Shown in pieces: positions 1 to 10,948 of a stretch of 64,000 nt of DNA; within the stretch, counting starts at the first letter, position 1; every line of letters starts with the position of its first letter. The position numbers and the translations under genes were made by a program. The DNA is taken from assembly GCA_037954325.1 (NCBI GenBank), contig JBBMNZ010000005.1:19353567-19417566 (forward strand), written 5' to 3'. Source of the stretch: Fistularia commersonii (taxonomy: Eukaryota > Chordata > Actinopteri > Syngnathiformes > Fistulariidae). The notes beneath the pieces are model-generated. The model searched no databases. It was not told where the DNA came from and saw only the letters and a program-made list of their open reading frames with translations.

Positions 1-150
1 GCCGCTGGATGAGATGATGAGATGAGAACAACGTTATTAATCCCCAAGGAAATTGTTGTGCCAGAGTTTCAAGTAAAAACATAACAGTAATAGATAATAG
101 TGGAAAGGAGGAAGAATAAGAAATACAATGAAATATAAATTGTCTTTAAA
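1..150 (-). repeat. LINE 3'-tail fragment, family A
   Basis: Read on the minus strand this ends in TTTCCTTGGGGATTAATAA, the end signature of many fish LINEs. It shares a long block (AATTGTTGTGCCAGAGTTTC and the following AAGTAAAACATAACA-like sequence) with 38458-38620 and 42015-42330. It is a 5'-truncated dead copy, cut by the window edge. Confidence 0.65.
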
Positions 151-629
151 TTGTCTTTTGGATGCTCCAATCTAGTTCCCTTCCTTCATTCCTTTTGCTC
201 TTTTTCTGGTACTTTTTTCGACTAACTGCCTGTTACATTTCCCGATGAAATATTTAGATAATATTTTCCCTGATGTCTGCGGGAGACTTTTGTGCCAACA
301 AGCAAGATTTTTAAGAAAAAAAAAAACAGCGCAGTGCGATGGGGCTTCACACAGCCGTTACCTAATTAAAGTGACAGGTGCTAAAAGCTCATAAGATGCC
401 GAGCAGAAGTGTAAGTTAGACTATCAATGTTGTGTTTTGCTCCCACACACACACACACACGCACTGACTGATCAACAGAATGGCTCTTTCTCAAATGCTC
501 CCAGTTGCCATTCTGTCTTCACATGCACACTGATGAGGGGCGCACACACTCTCCCCGTGAAAATGTCAGCCAGCATTTCACATTTCCTTCCCCAAAATGT
601 CAGCGTCTCGGACAAAGCTCGTCCGCCTC

Positions 630-672
<43 letters not shown>

Positions 673-1306
673 GGCCGCCGCGTGCTTCCTACACACATCA
701 CTTGTCAGCGGCTGACACTCACATGCCTGGGGTTAAAGGACAAACATCCCTGGTGAATACACTCAGGTGGTGTCATAAAAGGTACGGTAAAGAATACCAA
801 GTAAAACCCATCGAATGCCCGCGATATGTAAACAGTTGTGCTGTTTTTATGATCACCTCCCCGTGTGATAAATCCCTGATATCCTTTCCGCAAATCCATA
901 TAATTGTCTGCGTAAACTGGGTTGCATCCTAATTTTAACTCAACATGATGGAAAGCATGTTGACAACATGCTGAACTGGGCCAGACTCCACCTGAGGGGA
1001 CAAAACATGACTTGGCTCGGGGCTCTGCGGAGGATCGCGTGTCATGTTTACTTACTGCTGACGTTCCTGAGGGTTTATTACCACTTTGAATGACTGTGCA
1101 GCGCATCGCTACAGGCCGTCGCCGAGAGGGAGTCTGCTTTTACGCCGCAAGAAATGTTTGTGCCGACTGCGCCGTCAAATTTTACTGATATAAAGTATCA
1201 AAATTGAGAAAAAAAAAATTACAGTAAAAGTCAAAAACGGAATCTTAACGCCTCAAAAGGTCACTTTCACCTCCTTTTTTAGTGTGATTCAATATCAGAA
1301 TGTATA
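151..1306. other. Non-coding stretch with simple repeats
   Basis: No supportable gene. It holds a CA tract at 444-460, a (CTTG)n tetranucleotide tract at 630-672 and an A-rich run near 1208-1217. The short frames across the CTTG tract are products of the repeat itself. Confidence 0.6.
630..672. repeat. (CTTG)n microsatellite
   Basis: About ten and a half perfect tandem copies of CTTG, flanked by unique sequence. Perfect arrays of this length are usually polymorphic. Confidence 0.9.
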
Positions 1307-1593
1307 TACCGTAATTTCCGGACGAGAAGCCGCGGCTTTTTTCCACGTAAACAACGATGCGGCTAATATATGGACTTTTGGGTGGGGGGGCGCTAACGAG
1401 CTTCGCGCCGCTAAAACGTTAATCCTCGTCACATCGGACCGATGAAATGACCGGGAAATTCTGAGTCCGTTCAACACCGACACCGAAGAAGACGACTTTG
1501 ACGCTTTTAGTGCGCAGGAGGAAGACCGAGATAGCGATCGGCTAGCCGGTGCGGCTTATATTGAGGTGCGCTCAATAGTCCGAAATTACGGTA
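1307..1593. mobile_element. Short-TIR MITE (287 bp) with transposase-tail remnant
   Basis: The left end TACCGTAATTTCCGGAC and the right end, whose reverse complement is TACCGTAATTTCGGAC, form terminal inverted repeats differing by one base. Flanking TATA on both sides fits a TA target site. The interior keeps a reading frame NTDTEEDDFDAFSAQEEDRD at about 1472-1531, an acidic stretch resembling the C-terminal tail of a pogo/Tigger-type transposase. The superfamily is inferred. Confidence 0.65.
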
Positions 1594-2023
1594 TATAAAT
1601 GTATCAGTATATTGCTTTGGGTTTTGAGTAAGTATTTTGCATTTGTGCCACAAAAAAAAAAATGGCAGGCATAACTGCTACGTTAAAGGATGCGCCGTCT
1701 CCTAACGTTCATCTTTGCGACTTCATGCAGACGCGAAAGATAAATTTGCAATGCATGTCAAATATGTTGATGAGAGAAGTCTGGAAGATGACTGAATCCA
1801 AAGCGAAGAGTATGAGGAATGTTTCTGAGTCGACCTTTTAGCCCAGACAAGAAACGTATCGACAAAACAGCGAGCGAAATGAATTCCTAGTACGGGGGTT
1901 GGCTGAGATGAGGCAGACGGGAATGGAAATTCTTCTACAACCTGGCATCGGGAACGCTGTCGAGGTCACGCAGAGTTATGCTGATCAGAAAATGACAGAT
2001 TACTGCATGTAAAAAGGCTGGAA
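1594..2023. other. Non-coding stretch between repeats
   Basis: About 430 bases with mixed composition, an A-run near 1651-1661 and no recognisable gene or complete repeat. Confidence 0.5.
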
Positions 2024-2150
2024 CTATAGAAGTCTGTAGAGGTTCTCGGTCGTCCAGTTCAAGTCGAAATCTTCTTCTCGTAGCAACTGGACTCGCACTT
2101 CTTCATTTGAAGATGTTGCGGCCCTCATCCAAGATGATTCTTCAGTTCTA
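2024..2150 (-). pseudogene. Retroelement-derived coding remnant
   Basis: On the minus strand an open frame of about 40 codons ends in TAG at 2024-2026 and contains SSWMRAATSSNEE and LLREEDFDLNWTTENLYRL. I recall similar peptides from repetitive elements in fish genomes, but cannot name the family with certainty. No start codon or domain remains. Confidence 0.45.
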
Positions 2151-2208
2151 ATGAGTTTACCCAATATAACTGCCAGGGTTTTGGGCGTCTCTACGTTTAT
2201 GGTAGCTT

Positions 2209-2400
2209 ATTTACATTACATTTGGCAGACGCTTTTATCCAAAGCGACTTACAATAGAGGACATGGGGACTGCAAATAACACTTGCAAAAACAAGATACA
2301 CAGGAAATATACAGAACAGTAAGCTTGGGTTAGTGAGATTTTTTTTATTATTTTTTTTTTTTGACAAAGACATACGCAAACGTACACACACACACTGCAT
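2209..2400 (+). repeat. Dispersed teleost repeat, copy 1
   Basis: Contains the widespread fish repeat block ACATTTGGCAGACGCTTTTA followed by TCCAAAGCGACTTACAATA, then ACAGTAAGCTTGGGTT, a T-rich tract and a CA tract. Nearly the same sequence recurs at 60322-60490, so this is a multi-copy element. It has no coding capacity. Confidence 0.8.
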
Positions 2401-4539
2401 AGCCTAACTTGGTGCCTAACCTGATCTGGTGCATCAGCTTATTATGTAAATGTAAGAGTTGATGGGCAGAAACTGAGTCTAAGGGGGTTGTTATTAATGG
2501 TGGTGTGTTTCGGTGGGACAAAAGAGCAACTTCTTTGGGATTACCTGGATTGTGAGAAGGTAAAGCTAGACAAAGGAGGGAAACCTGTGAACCCAGGTTC
2601 ATGCGGAAGTTAGCGGGAGCTTGTTCTGGTGGTGAATCTTTCCTGGTTGTTTGGAAGGTGCAGAAGGTCCTGATCCGCGTGTGCACATCCCTCTAATACG
2701 TTTGTGAAAGGTTGCGTCCGCCTCCTCTTTCTGACAAAGACGGCTTCTTTGACTCCTCTCTCAAACCATCTGTCTTGTCTTCACCGCTGCGGCATCACTC
2801 AGAACTGTAGCCCGGCAACAAGACAAATCTACCCATCTCACTTCCGCTGGGTGTGCGGATCCGTCCAGCCCTCGTCCTCTTTCATCTGATTTCCAACAGC
2901 CTCTTCTTCCCCCCCCCGGTGAGCCGGTCACAACCAGAATTTAAGGTGGAAGACGGCTTAACACACACACTGACCGCTCGCTCCTGTAGACCGATACCTC
3001 TGGGAGCGCCTGATACCGCATTAGTCATTCTCAAAGGCGTTTCTTTAAAGGGATGAAGAAGGTGGCTGCTGCTTTTGAAGAGCACAAAGTGACACCGAAG
3101 GATTTATTCTAGAAGTTGAACGTAAACAAAGGTTCGCGTGGCGGCCTGATTTTGCAGAAACCTGGATTTATGGTCCCGTTTGGAAAATACCGTCTGCAAC
3201 AAAAAAAAAAACAGCCTTGGCTATTGTGGATTCAGTGATCCTCTTGGTGTCCTTTCTCCTGGCGCCGTGGAACCGGGCGTGTTCTGGCTCTACGTCAAAC
3301 AAAATGACGACGCTGGATCTTCCACGTGTCTTTCTGATCGACATCCTCATCCATTCTTCTCTCTGATCTCAGTGATGATTTATTATTTTCGCCCCGCGCT
3401 CACAGCTGTGTTTTCATTTGCCTTGACGAGGCGGAATGGCGCGCGCATCATTTTTAATCCATCTCACTTTGCCGCCTTTTCTTTGTGTCTCTCTTTTTCC
3501 AGCCTTCTTCACACCCGCATCATTTCAATCTCCTGATTTGGACCATGTTGTCACATCAGACGCTCCACTTTGATTTAAATTTAGCGAAGAGATGCACGAC
3601 CCTGCAGATCCAGCACAGCCTAAACTTGAATTCTACAGCCTGTAAATGTCTCTGTTGTCTTCCCACATTCTTGTTATTTAATGTCTCCTTTTACTTAATT
3701 CTCTTTATTGCCACCTTTTTTGATCCAGTGAAGTAAAACTTCTTGAAACAGCAAATAACCCTGAGGCGGCTTTGAGCTAAATCTGAAAGCATGACATAAT
3801 ACAAGAAAAACATGTTGGGAAAAAAAACCACTGTGATGGTTGCATGAACATTGTTACCTTTAGTCATGGAAACCATTTCCCTGACGGGATCTTTTTTTTT
3901 TTTTTTTTTCCCCTCATTCGCCATTAACTTTGAATGCCGATGGCAAGTGACTCAGACTCTGCGGGAGCCAAAGATCAAGCTGGTAACCTTCCGACTGCTG
4001 ACGGATACTCGACCTTCTGGACCCCGAATAGCCCGCTGTATCTATGATGCCTGCGCTTCCTGTTCATTTCCTCTGCAAATACATTCCTTTATTCTGCAGA
4101 TTTGATCACACGACATTCATATCCATGACGGTGGAAACACACTAAATCCCACGTCGGATGCAAAGCCGTCTAATTTAGTCCGGGAGAGTAATAATCCACA
4201 GTCTGCGCGTTGCATGAGCGTTGACGCGGTGGTTTCTCAGAGCGATTTACACAACTTAAATTTGCATAATCACAACTTCCACGAGCATAGGTTGCCACTG
4301 GGTGATCAAAATACAAGACAAGGCGGGTGTGATCTGTAAATCTGCCGCATTGGTAAATCTATGTAATTGTATCTTCATAAATAAATTCAGTCGTGTGTAT
4401 AAAAAAGTGAAATGGGAAATAACCCATGCAATGCAGTAATTACCAGATATCTCAGTGTACTTCATGCAGCAATGCCATCCAAAAATTCAAAGTTATACAA
4501 GTATTACACATATTAAACGGAGATGAAGCTGCAAAGGTT
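2401..4539. other. Gene-free stretch
   Basis: No exon recognised. There are scattered homopolymers, such as T19 at 3892-3910, and low-complexity patches. Frames of up to about 118 codons show no family resemblance. Confidence 0.5.
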
Positions 4540-4845
4540 TTCCTTTGGAGTGACGAGGATGGATAGGATCAGGAATAAGTCCGTCAGAGGAACTTGGAGA
4601 GAAGGTCAGAGAAGCCGGACTTAGATGGTCGGGTCGCGTACAAAAGAGGGAATGCGAATATATTGGTAGACGGATGCTGGAATTGGAGGTCTAGAGGGAA
4701 ACCAAAGAGAAGATTTATGGACGTCGTGAGAGGATATGAAGTTAGCTGGTGTGAGAGAGGAGGATCCAGAGAATAGGGTTAGACGAAGGTTGATTCGCTG
4801 TGGCGACCTCTGAAGGGAAAAGCCCAAAGGAGAAGAAGATTTCAC
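4540..4845 (+). mobile_element. LINE 3' remnant with reverse transcriptase C-terminal tail
   Basis: Translated pieces GKPKRRFMDVV and, after a frameshift, EDPENRVRRRLIRCGDL match the tail peptide of abundant fish non-LTR retrotransposons (typically ...RPKRRFMD..., ...RVRWRRLIRCGDP). The nucleotide ending GGGAAAAGCC followed by GAAGAAGA is the typical 3' terminus. Stops and at least one frameshift show it is dead. The same family recurs, internally deleted, at 52385-52460. Confidence 0.75.
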
Positions 4846-7820
4846 ATATTAAAAGAAAATCGCCGGGGATCAAAACATTTTAATTATCGCTAAGAAATCA
4901 CCCCATTTCCATCTCCTCGTAACGGACACACCAAAGCACTGAGCATCCAAGAGAAGACACGACAATGACCTAAAGAGACGTAACATGGAGGCAATGTCAT
5001 CCTGCCCTTGGTTTCAATGCTCAAGTATTGTGTTCGAGGGAGAACATCATTTTTACTACACAACAATGGCTGAGCCACCTCATCATGAATCGGTGCAGAA
5101 CAAGCACGGGATGCAGCCTCGGCGCAGCCACGTCAAACCCGTTGAAATTCACTCCCTCGGATTCCCTTCAACACCTTTTCCCCATTCAAAAATGACTCCA
5201 TTGTTATCACGTACGAACAGAAGCGCACTGATATTGCTCATCGTAACCGGTGAATTTGCATTTTGAATTTCCAACATTTAAACTGCATCCGTCATTGGTT
5301 CTCCTGGATGTATTTGAGTTAAAAAAAAGCAAAAATACGCAGTGCGAACTGAAGGACACCTAGAAAACAAGACAATATTAGGAGACTGACCTTCATACAG
5401 TGGAGATAAAACACAAGAGGTATTTTTGAATCAAACATTTTTTGTTTGTCATTGTTCTGTTGAGGATGATAATGCGCGGTGAGAATTCAGTGATTGATGC
5501 AAAGTAAACACAGCGATACCTTCAGAAAACTCACCGCTATCTCAACGCAGGCTACCTTTTATCACCTCAGAGCAAAACCTGCTCTAAGTCTGCCTTTCAT
5601 TCCCTGTTTTTTTCTCTCACCTCTACCTTTTAACTCACCATTTGAACAGATTAGCCTAATCTACACAATATCCACTCCCCGACTCGGCAGCAACACACAC
5701 ACACACACACACACACGCGTGCACAAACAATCACACACATCTCTAATCTCCTGTTCGTACCTGCAAATGAGTCACACAAAATGGATCAGGGAATGAGAGA
5801 CTTTCTTATTTCCTCTTGAAACCATGCGCACGCACACATGTGCGCCCACACACACACGCACAGACACACACACACACACACACACATAAACGGCCATCCA
5901 TTTTTAATGATGCACAGACAGCTTGACCTACTATTCCCATCTTTGTGTGTGGTTTGAGAGCAGTGACAGGAGGAGGCAATCTAAAGTTACAAAAGTGTGT
6001 GTCGTTTCGGGAGTGTGTGTGTGTGTGTGTGCATCCTAAATTGTATGTGAGCTTTGCAAGAAAACAGGGGAAAATGAGTCATTGTCTGAGTCATCTAAAG
6101 CAAGCTGGACATCCGGGTGTTGATTTCGGAGCCGGAGGCGGCGCACTCGGTTCCAGGCTCAACCTTTTGGGGTTTCTGACTTCTATCGAGATGTTAGCCG
6201 CACAAACACACACATAAAACACATTTTCACCTCTGCCCGTCCTCTCCCTTGGCATTTGTTCATCTCGCTCTCCATGTCCGGTTCGCCTGCCATCGCGGTT
6301 GGGTTTCGTCCAACTTCACACTTAACTATTTGTGTTGATTACACGTGCCGTCCTTTTAAAGCGACGCCAGTCAGATTGTCAACTCTGGACTAAACTACAA
6401 TTGCAGTGTTTGACATCATTGCACAAATGTTCCATGTCGATGGAACATTTTGGATCTTCATGAGGTTCAGTAAACTTCTTTCTTACAGGCTGGAACGTGG
6501 CTGGTTTTGATGAATAAATGACGATCTGAATGTAAAAATGATTAAAAAAAAAAAAAAAAAAACAGTTCTTCCCCTCAAGATCAATCGCATGTGCTTTTCA
6601 CCACCGAGATGAAGCGGGAAATTTTACAACATAATATTGAAGCTGTCAGTTGTTAAATGGATTTAAAAAAAAAAAAACAGGCACAGCAGCTGCACGATGT
6701 CTCCTTTTCACCCCGGGAGAATGAATGGACGTCAAAAAATAAGGTTCGATGTCAGATGAAGAACGTGAAAAGAATCAGACCGTCGATGCACTCGACGTAC
6801 CGCAGGGTGATCCCCGGCACGTGGGCATGAAATTTCAGAATCCCACGCCGAATAGCCTGGATGAGGGGTGGAAAAATCGATAACGCCACTATCGGGATAC
6901 CAAGTGCTGGTGTTGCCGTCTCTCTGTCCAAACCCTATAATAATTGGAAAATATTTGATTTACCGGCACTGAGATGCTGTCCAAGAATAAACGAAACCTC
7001 TCGAAATCAGCCCAAACATAAATGTGTTTAAAAGCGATGAAGCCAATAAGTATAGCTCTCCCTGTTTCTGCACTGATGTGAATTTATATCCGGCAGTATG
7101 AAGTAGTTTGACTTTTTAGTCCCTCATTATCTATGAATGGCATCAAAGAAACGTGCAAAGGGAAGCCTTTCTGTCAGCCTCTTCCTGCGCCGCCGTCTGC
7201 CAGCTGCAAGTTTAGTTTGGTGCTTTAGGCAACTGGTGCAGCAGGAGATAATGACTAGAAACACTGGCAAAGGCCTCGCACCAGGCACAAATGTCTTTAT
7301 CTGCATCTTGTAACTTCTATCCGTTGCAGGTTGTTTTTAATTAAATGACAAGAAGCATTGCATCAAGTGACACGCTAAAATATGATCCGCATATCACAGC
7401 TGTTTGCATGTGACTTCCATACAAACCCCACACTTGGTGTTTTGCGATCCTGATTAAGCGACATTATATTCCAAATGAATGTGTCTAATGGTGGTGACAC
7501 AGACACAGGCGTGGTCTTCCACTGTGCCGTGCACACTGCGCACTCCGGTAAAGGGCTATTTCGCTGCAAAATTCGCTTTTTTGAAAAGGAACACCCATAC
7601 AAACCAAAGTCCTCAGCCTTTCCACTTCAATATTCACAACACGAAGGTGGAATCGGAGCGCCCGCCCAGCTCGAGCAGCAATAGGTCAAATGTGGCACTC
7701 GGGGTGGAAACCCCAACAGTACGCAGCTTGTCGGGCTACCCTTAGACCTCATCATCAGATGAACTGGTGCTGCTGGGGAATACTGTAGATGAGCAAAGCT
7801 CTGGTCATTTTGTAGACATA
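4846..7820. other. Gene-free stretch with CA/TG microsatellites
   Basis: Contains AC tracts at 5693-5716 and about 5848-5886, a GT tract at 6013-6031, and A-runs near 6542-6560 and 6665-6676. No supportable exon; the open frames are short and unlike known families. Confidence 0.55.
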
Positions 7821-8686
7821 CTGTGGTATGAAAAAGTCTGGACACCCCTGATCATTTTCAAGATTTTCCTTTATAAGTCATTGGTTGTTCGTCCCAGCAA
7901 TTTCAGTTTAATATATCATATAGCAGACAAACATAGTGATATTTGAGAAGTGAAATGACGTTTATAGGATTTACAGAAAGGGAGCAATAATTATTCAAAC
8001 AAAAGTAGGCAGGTGCATAAATTCGGGCACCCTTGTTGTTGTATTGATTTGAATACCTTTAGCACTAATTATTGGAACACAAAATTTGTTTGGTAAGCTC
8101 ATTGACCCTTGACTTACATACACAATCATGAGAAAGGGTATTTAATGTGGCCAGTTGCAAGTTGGTCTCCTCTTTGCATCTTCTCCAAAGAGTGGCAACA
8201 TGGGAGCCTCAAAACAACTGTCAAATGACCTGAAAACAAAGATTGTTCAACATCATGGTTTAGGGGAAGGATACAAAAAGCTAGCTCAGAGATTTCAGCC
8301 GTCGTGCTCGGAAACCATCGAACCTGACTGAACTGGAGATGTTTTGTAAATAAGAATGGTCAAAAATACCTTCAACCAGAATCCAGACCCTCATTGGAAG
8401 CTATAGGAAGCGTTTAGAGGCTGTTATTTTTGCAAAAGAAGGATCTACTAAATATTGATGTCATTTTTCTGTTGGGGTGCCCAAATTCATGCACCTGCCT
8501 ACTTTTGTTTAAATAATTATTGCTCACTTTCTGTAAATCCTATAAACTTCATTTCACTTCTCAAATATCACTATGTTTGTCTGCTATATGATATATTAAA
8601 CTGAAATTGCTGAGACAAACAACCAATGACTTATAAAGGAAAATCTTGAAAATGATCAGGGGTGCCCAAACTTTTTCATACCACTG
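7821..8686 (+). mobile_element. Tc1/mariner-type element with 212-bp inverted ends, deletion derivative
   Basis: 7821-8032 and 8475-8686 are inverted copies of each other with only about a dozen mismatches by eye. The outer ends are CAGTGGTATG-like, and TA flanks both sides (7819-7820 and 8687-8688). The interior keeps a transposase N-terminal fragment starting at ATG 8200: residues such as KIVQHHGLGEGYKKLAQRF form the paired-like helix-turn-helix of Tc1 transposases. The DDE catalytic region is deleted, so the copy is non-autonomous. Confidence 0.88.
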
Positions 8687-9479
8687 TATACTGCAGCCCA
8701 TCCAGAGGAGAAAAACGCGCAAATAGAATATATCACCGTGATTCATTGTAAGACCATTGTCCAGAAAAAACGATCAGCTTTGGAGGAAATAGTAATCTGT
8801 AATCCAAAATCGAATGCACTCGCATTTTAGTCATAGTTCCGCCATGAAATAAATCTTCCCTCGAAATAACATTTCAGCGACTAGATAGTGAGACCGAAAT
8901 GTACTGAAACAAGCCAAAAAGAAGGCCTGCGAAGGTAATAGAAAAACCACTTGGTAAAATCCATCTTCCTCACAGTTCCGCGCGCGAAGAAAACCGCATT
9001 TCAATTGCATGTCGGTGTACAAGGTTATTTTGGCTTTTAGCCTCCATCTATATGCACATAAAAATATTCTTATTTACTCAGGAAATGTGACCTGTTGTGT
9101 GTGTTATTGTTTGTAACTATAAACCACGGGGGGGAAAAAAAAAAAAAATGACTCACTGTTGTCATGGGGAGAGTAGAAGGCCGAGACTCAGGGGATTCAC
9201 TCGACCGTGTAGTCAGACGTTGCGTCACTGACACACACTGTCCAGCAGATCCTCCCAGGGGCACGATAGTTAAATTAAAAGACCCGGTTTCTTTATCGCT
9301 CACACACACGTATGTCAATATCAACTCCACCATCACGCGCTGTCCGGATGTGCGACCTGCTCCCGCGCATGCATACGATTCCTTTTGTAGGGGAAATAAA
9401 CAAAGACAAGGTGAAGTCATATCAATAAATATGCACCACTCTGGAAATAACTAATCCACTTATCGATGCACAGAGACGA

Positions 9480-9510
<31 letters not shown>

Positions 9511-10305
9511 CGGAAGAATGGCGCTGCTCTCTCCTCTGCTTTTCTTCCTCACGCATGAACAAATACATAGCGGTACACAGTGATTACCGTTACACCCTGC
9601 AAAAACTCAAAAGCGGTACGGAGGAACCAGATGCCTCATTAGCCGAGGCTGACTGTCACGTAAAAAAAAAAAAAAAAAAAAAAAAACACGACAATCCGCA
9701 GTACTTTCATTTTACGGCGTTGTACGTTTTCCCCTGCGTACGGAGTTACTTCAGAGAATCGCATTTTAAAAGATTTGGCCGCGATTAAACGAAAATACAC
9801 ATCAGTGTAAGTGAATCCAGGCTATGATAGATGGCATCATGATGCATCAGCCACCACCATGTATTAACATTATGAGCTATAATTCATTCGTAGTCGCCGT
9901 TGTCAAAGAAACACAATAAGAAGTAGAATTCACTGCGGGAGGATGCTAATTTCGTCCCGTAAGCCTGCGCGGAAAACAGATTTCAGAGCGACATCGGTAA
10001 AAGCTTCATTAATTTTGCCTGCACAACTCATGTTCGGGTGAGAAAACAAGCAGCCGCAGGACGACATCAAACCTCCGCGTTCGACCGACTTGAGATTCCG
10101 TCGCTGTCATTTCCATATTTGTCAAACAGCTGATGGTCTTAATTTGGAGCTGTCATGTAGAAGGAGAGCAGCCCCATCAAAATGGAAATGATACACCGCT
10201 TTGTCAAAAATGTCGATCGTAGCATTGGGTTATAATGTTTCCACGACACCGATAATGATTTTATAAAACGTATCACCAGTTGTTTGTGTTTCTCGGCATC
10301 TAGAC
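8687..10305. other. Gene-free stretch
   Basis: Holds a CA tract (9480-9508), A-runs near 9136-9148 and an A25 run at 9662-9686. No exon recognised. Confidence 0.55.
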
Positions 10306-10948
10306 CAGGGGTCGGCAACCCGTAACACCCAAAGAGCCATCTGGACCCGGTTTCCTCGGAAAAGAAAACACCGGGAGCCGCAATTACTTTTCGACGTCTA
10401 AAATAAAGGTACCACTGTATATATTGCTTTTTATTACCTTTACACTTTGTATAAACAAGTGTGTTGCTTCTAAAATTCACAAAGTATTACAGAGAAAATT
10501 AAATTTTATTTATGTAATGAACTCATTTTGAGCTTTGGGCTTTCAGAGCGTTTAGCGGAGCCTTGACCTGAATTTTAAAAATAAATCGGGAAAAAAAAAA
10601 TAGCTGTGTCAGTAAACATTAGAAAATAAATATTTACAAAATATCTTCACAAATATTTCTTTTACCTGGTTTATGGGACTGAACTTCTGTAAATCGGGAC
10701 TTTACCGGCCGGCGGGTATACGGGCTTCCGCGAGTGTGACGTTATTTTGAGCGGCGAAAAATAATAAATATAATTCTATTTAATATTTCAAGATCACAAT
10801 AATCTTCCAACTCAGAACTAAAAGTTATAAAAAAAAGCAATTAACACAAATGAAATATACTTCAATTAAATATTTATAATTGATTTTCCCAAGCCACTCG
10901 GAGGAGCCGCAGTGTAAAGATGAAAGAGCCGCGGGTCGCCGACCCCTG
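10306..10948. mobile_element. hAT-like non-autonomous DNA transposon
   Basis: Begins CAGGGGTCGGCAACCC and ends GGGTCGCCGACCCCTG, a clear terminal inverted repeat of the kind found in many vertebrate hAT elements (the 'GAGCCGC'-rich subterminal words recur at both ends). The flanking 8-mers ATCTAGAC and ATCGAAGC match at 5 of 8 positions, consistent with a decayed 8-bp target duplication. No transposase frame survives in the 643 bp. Confidence 0.75.

Noticed and set aside
597..932. Protein with leucine/alanine/cysteine repeats
   Set aside because: The repeats come from translating the (CTTG)n microsatellite.
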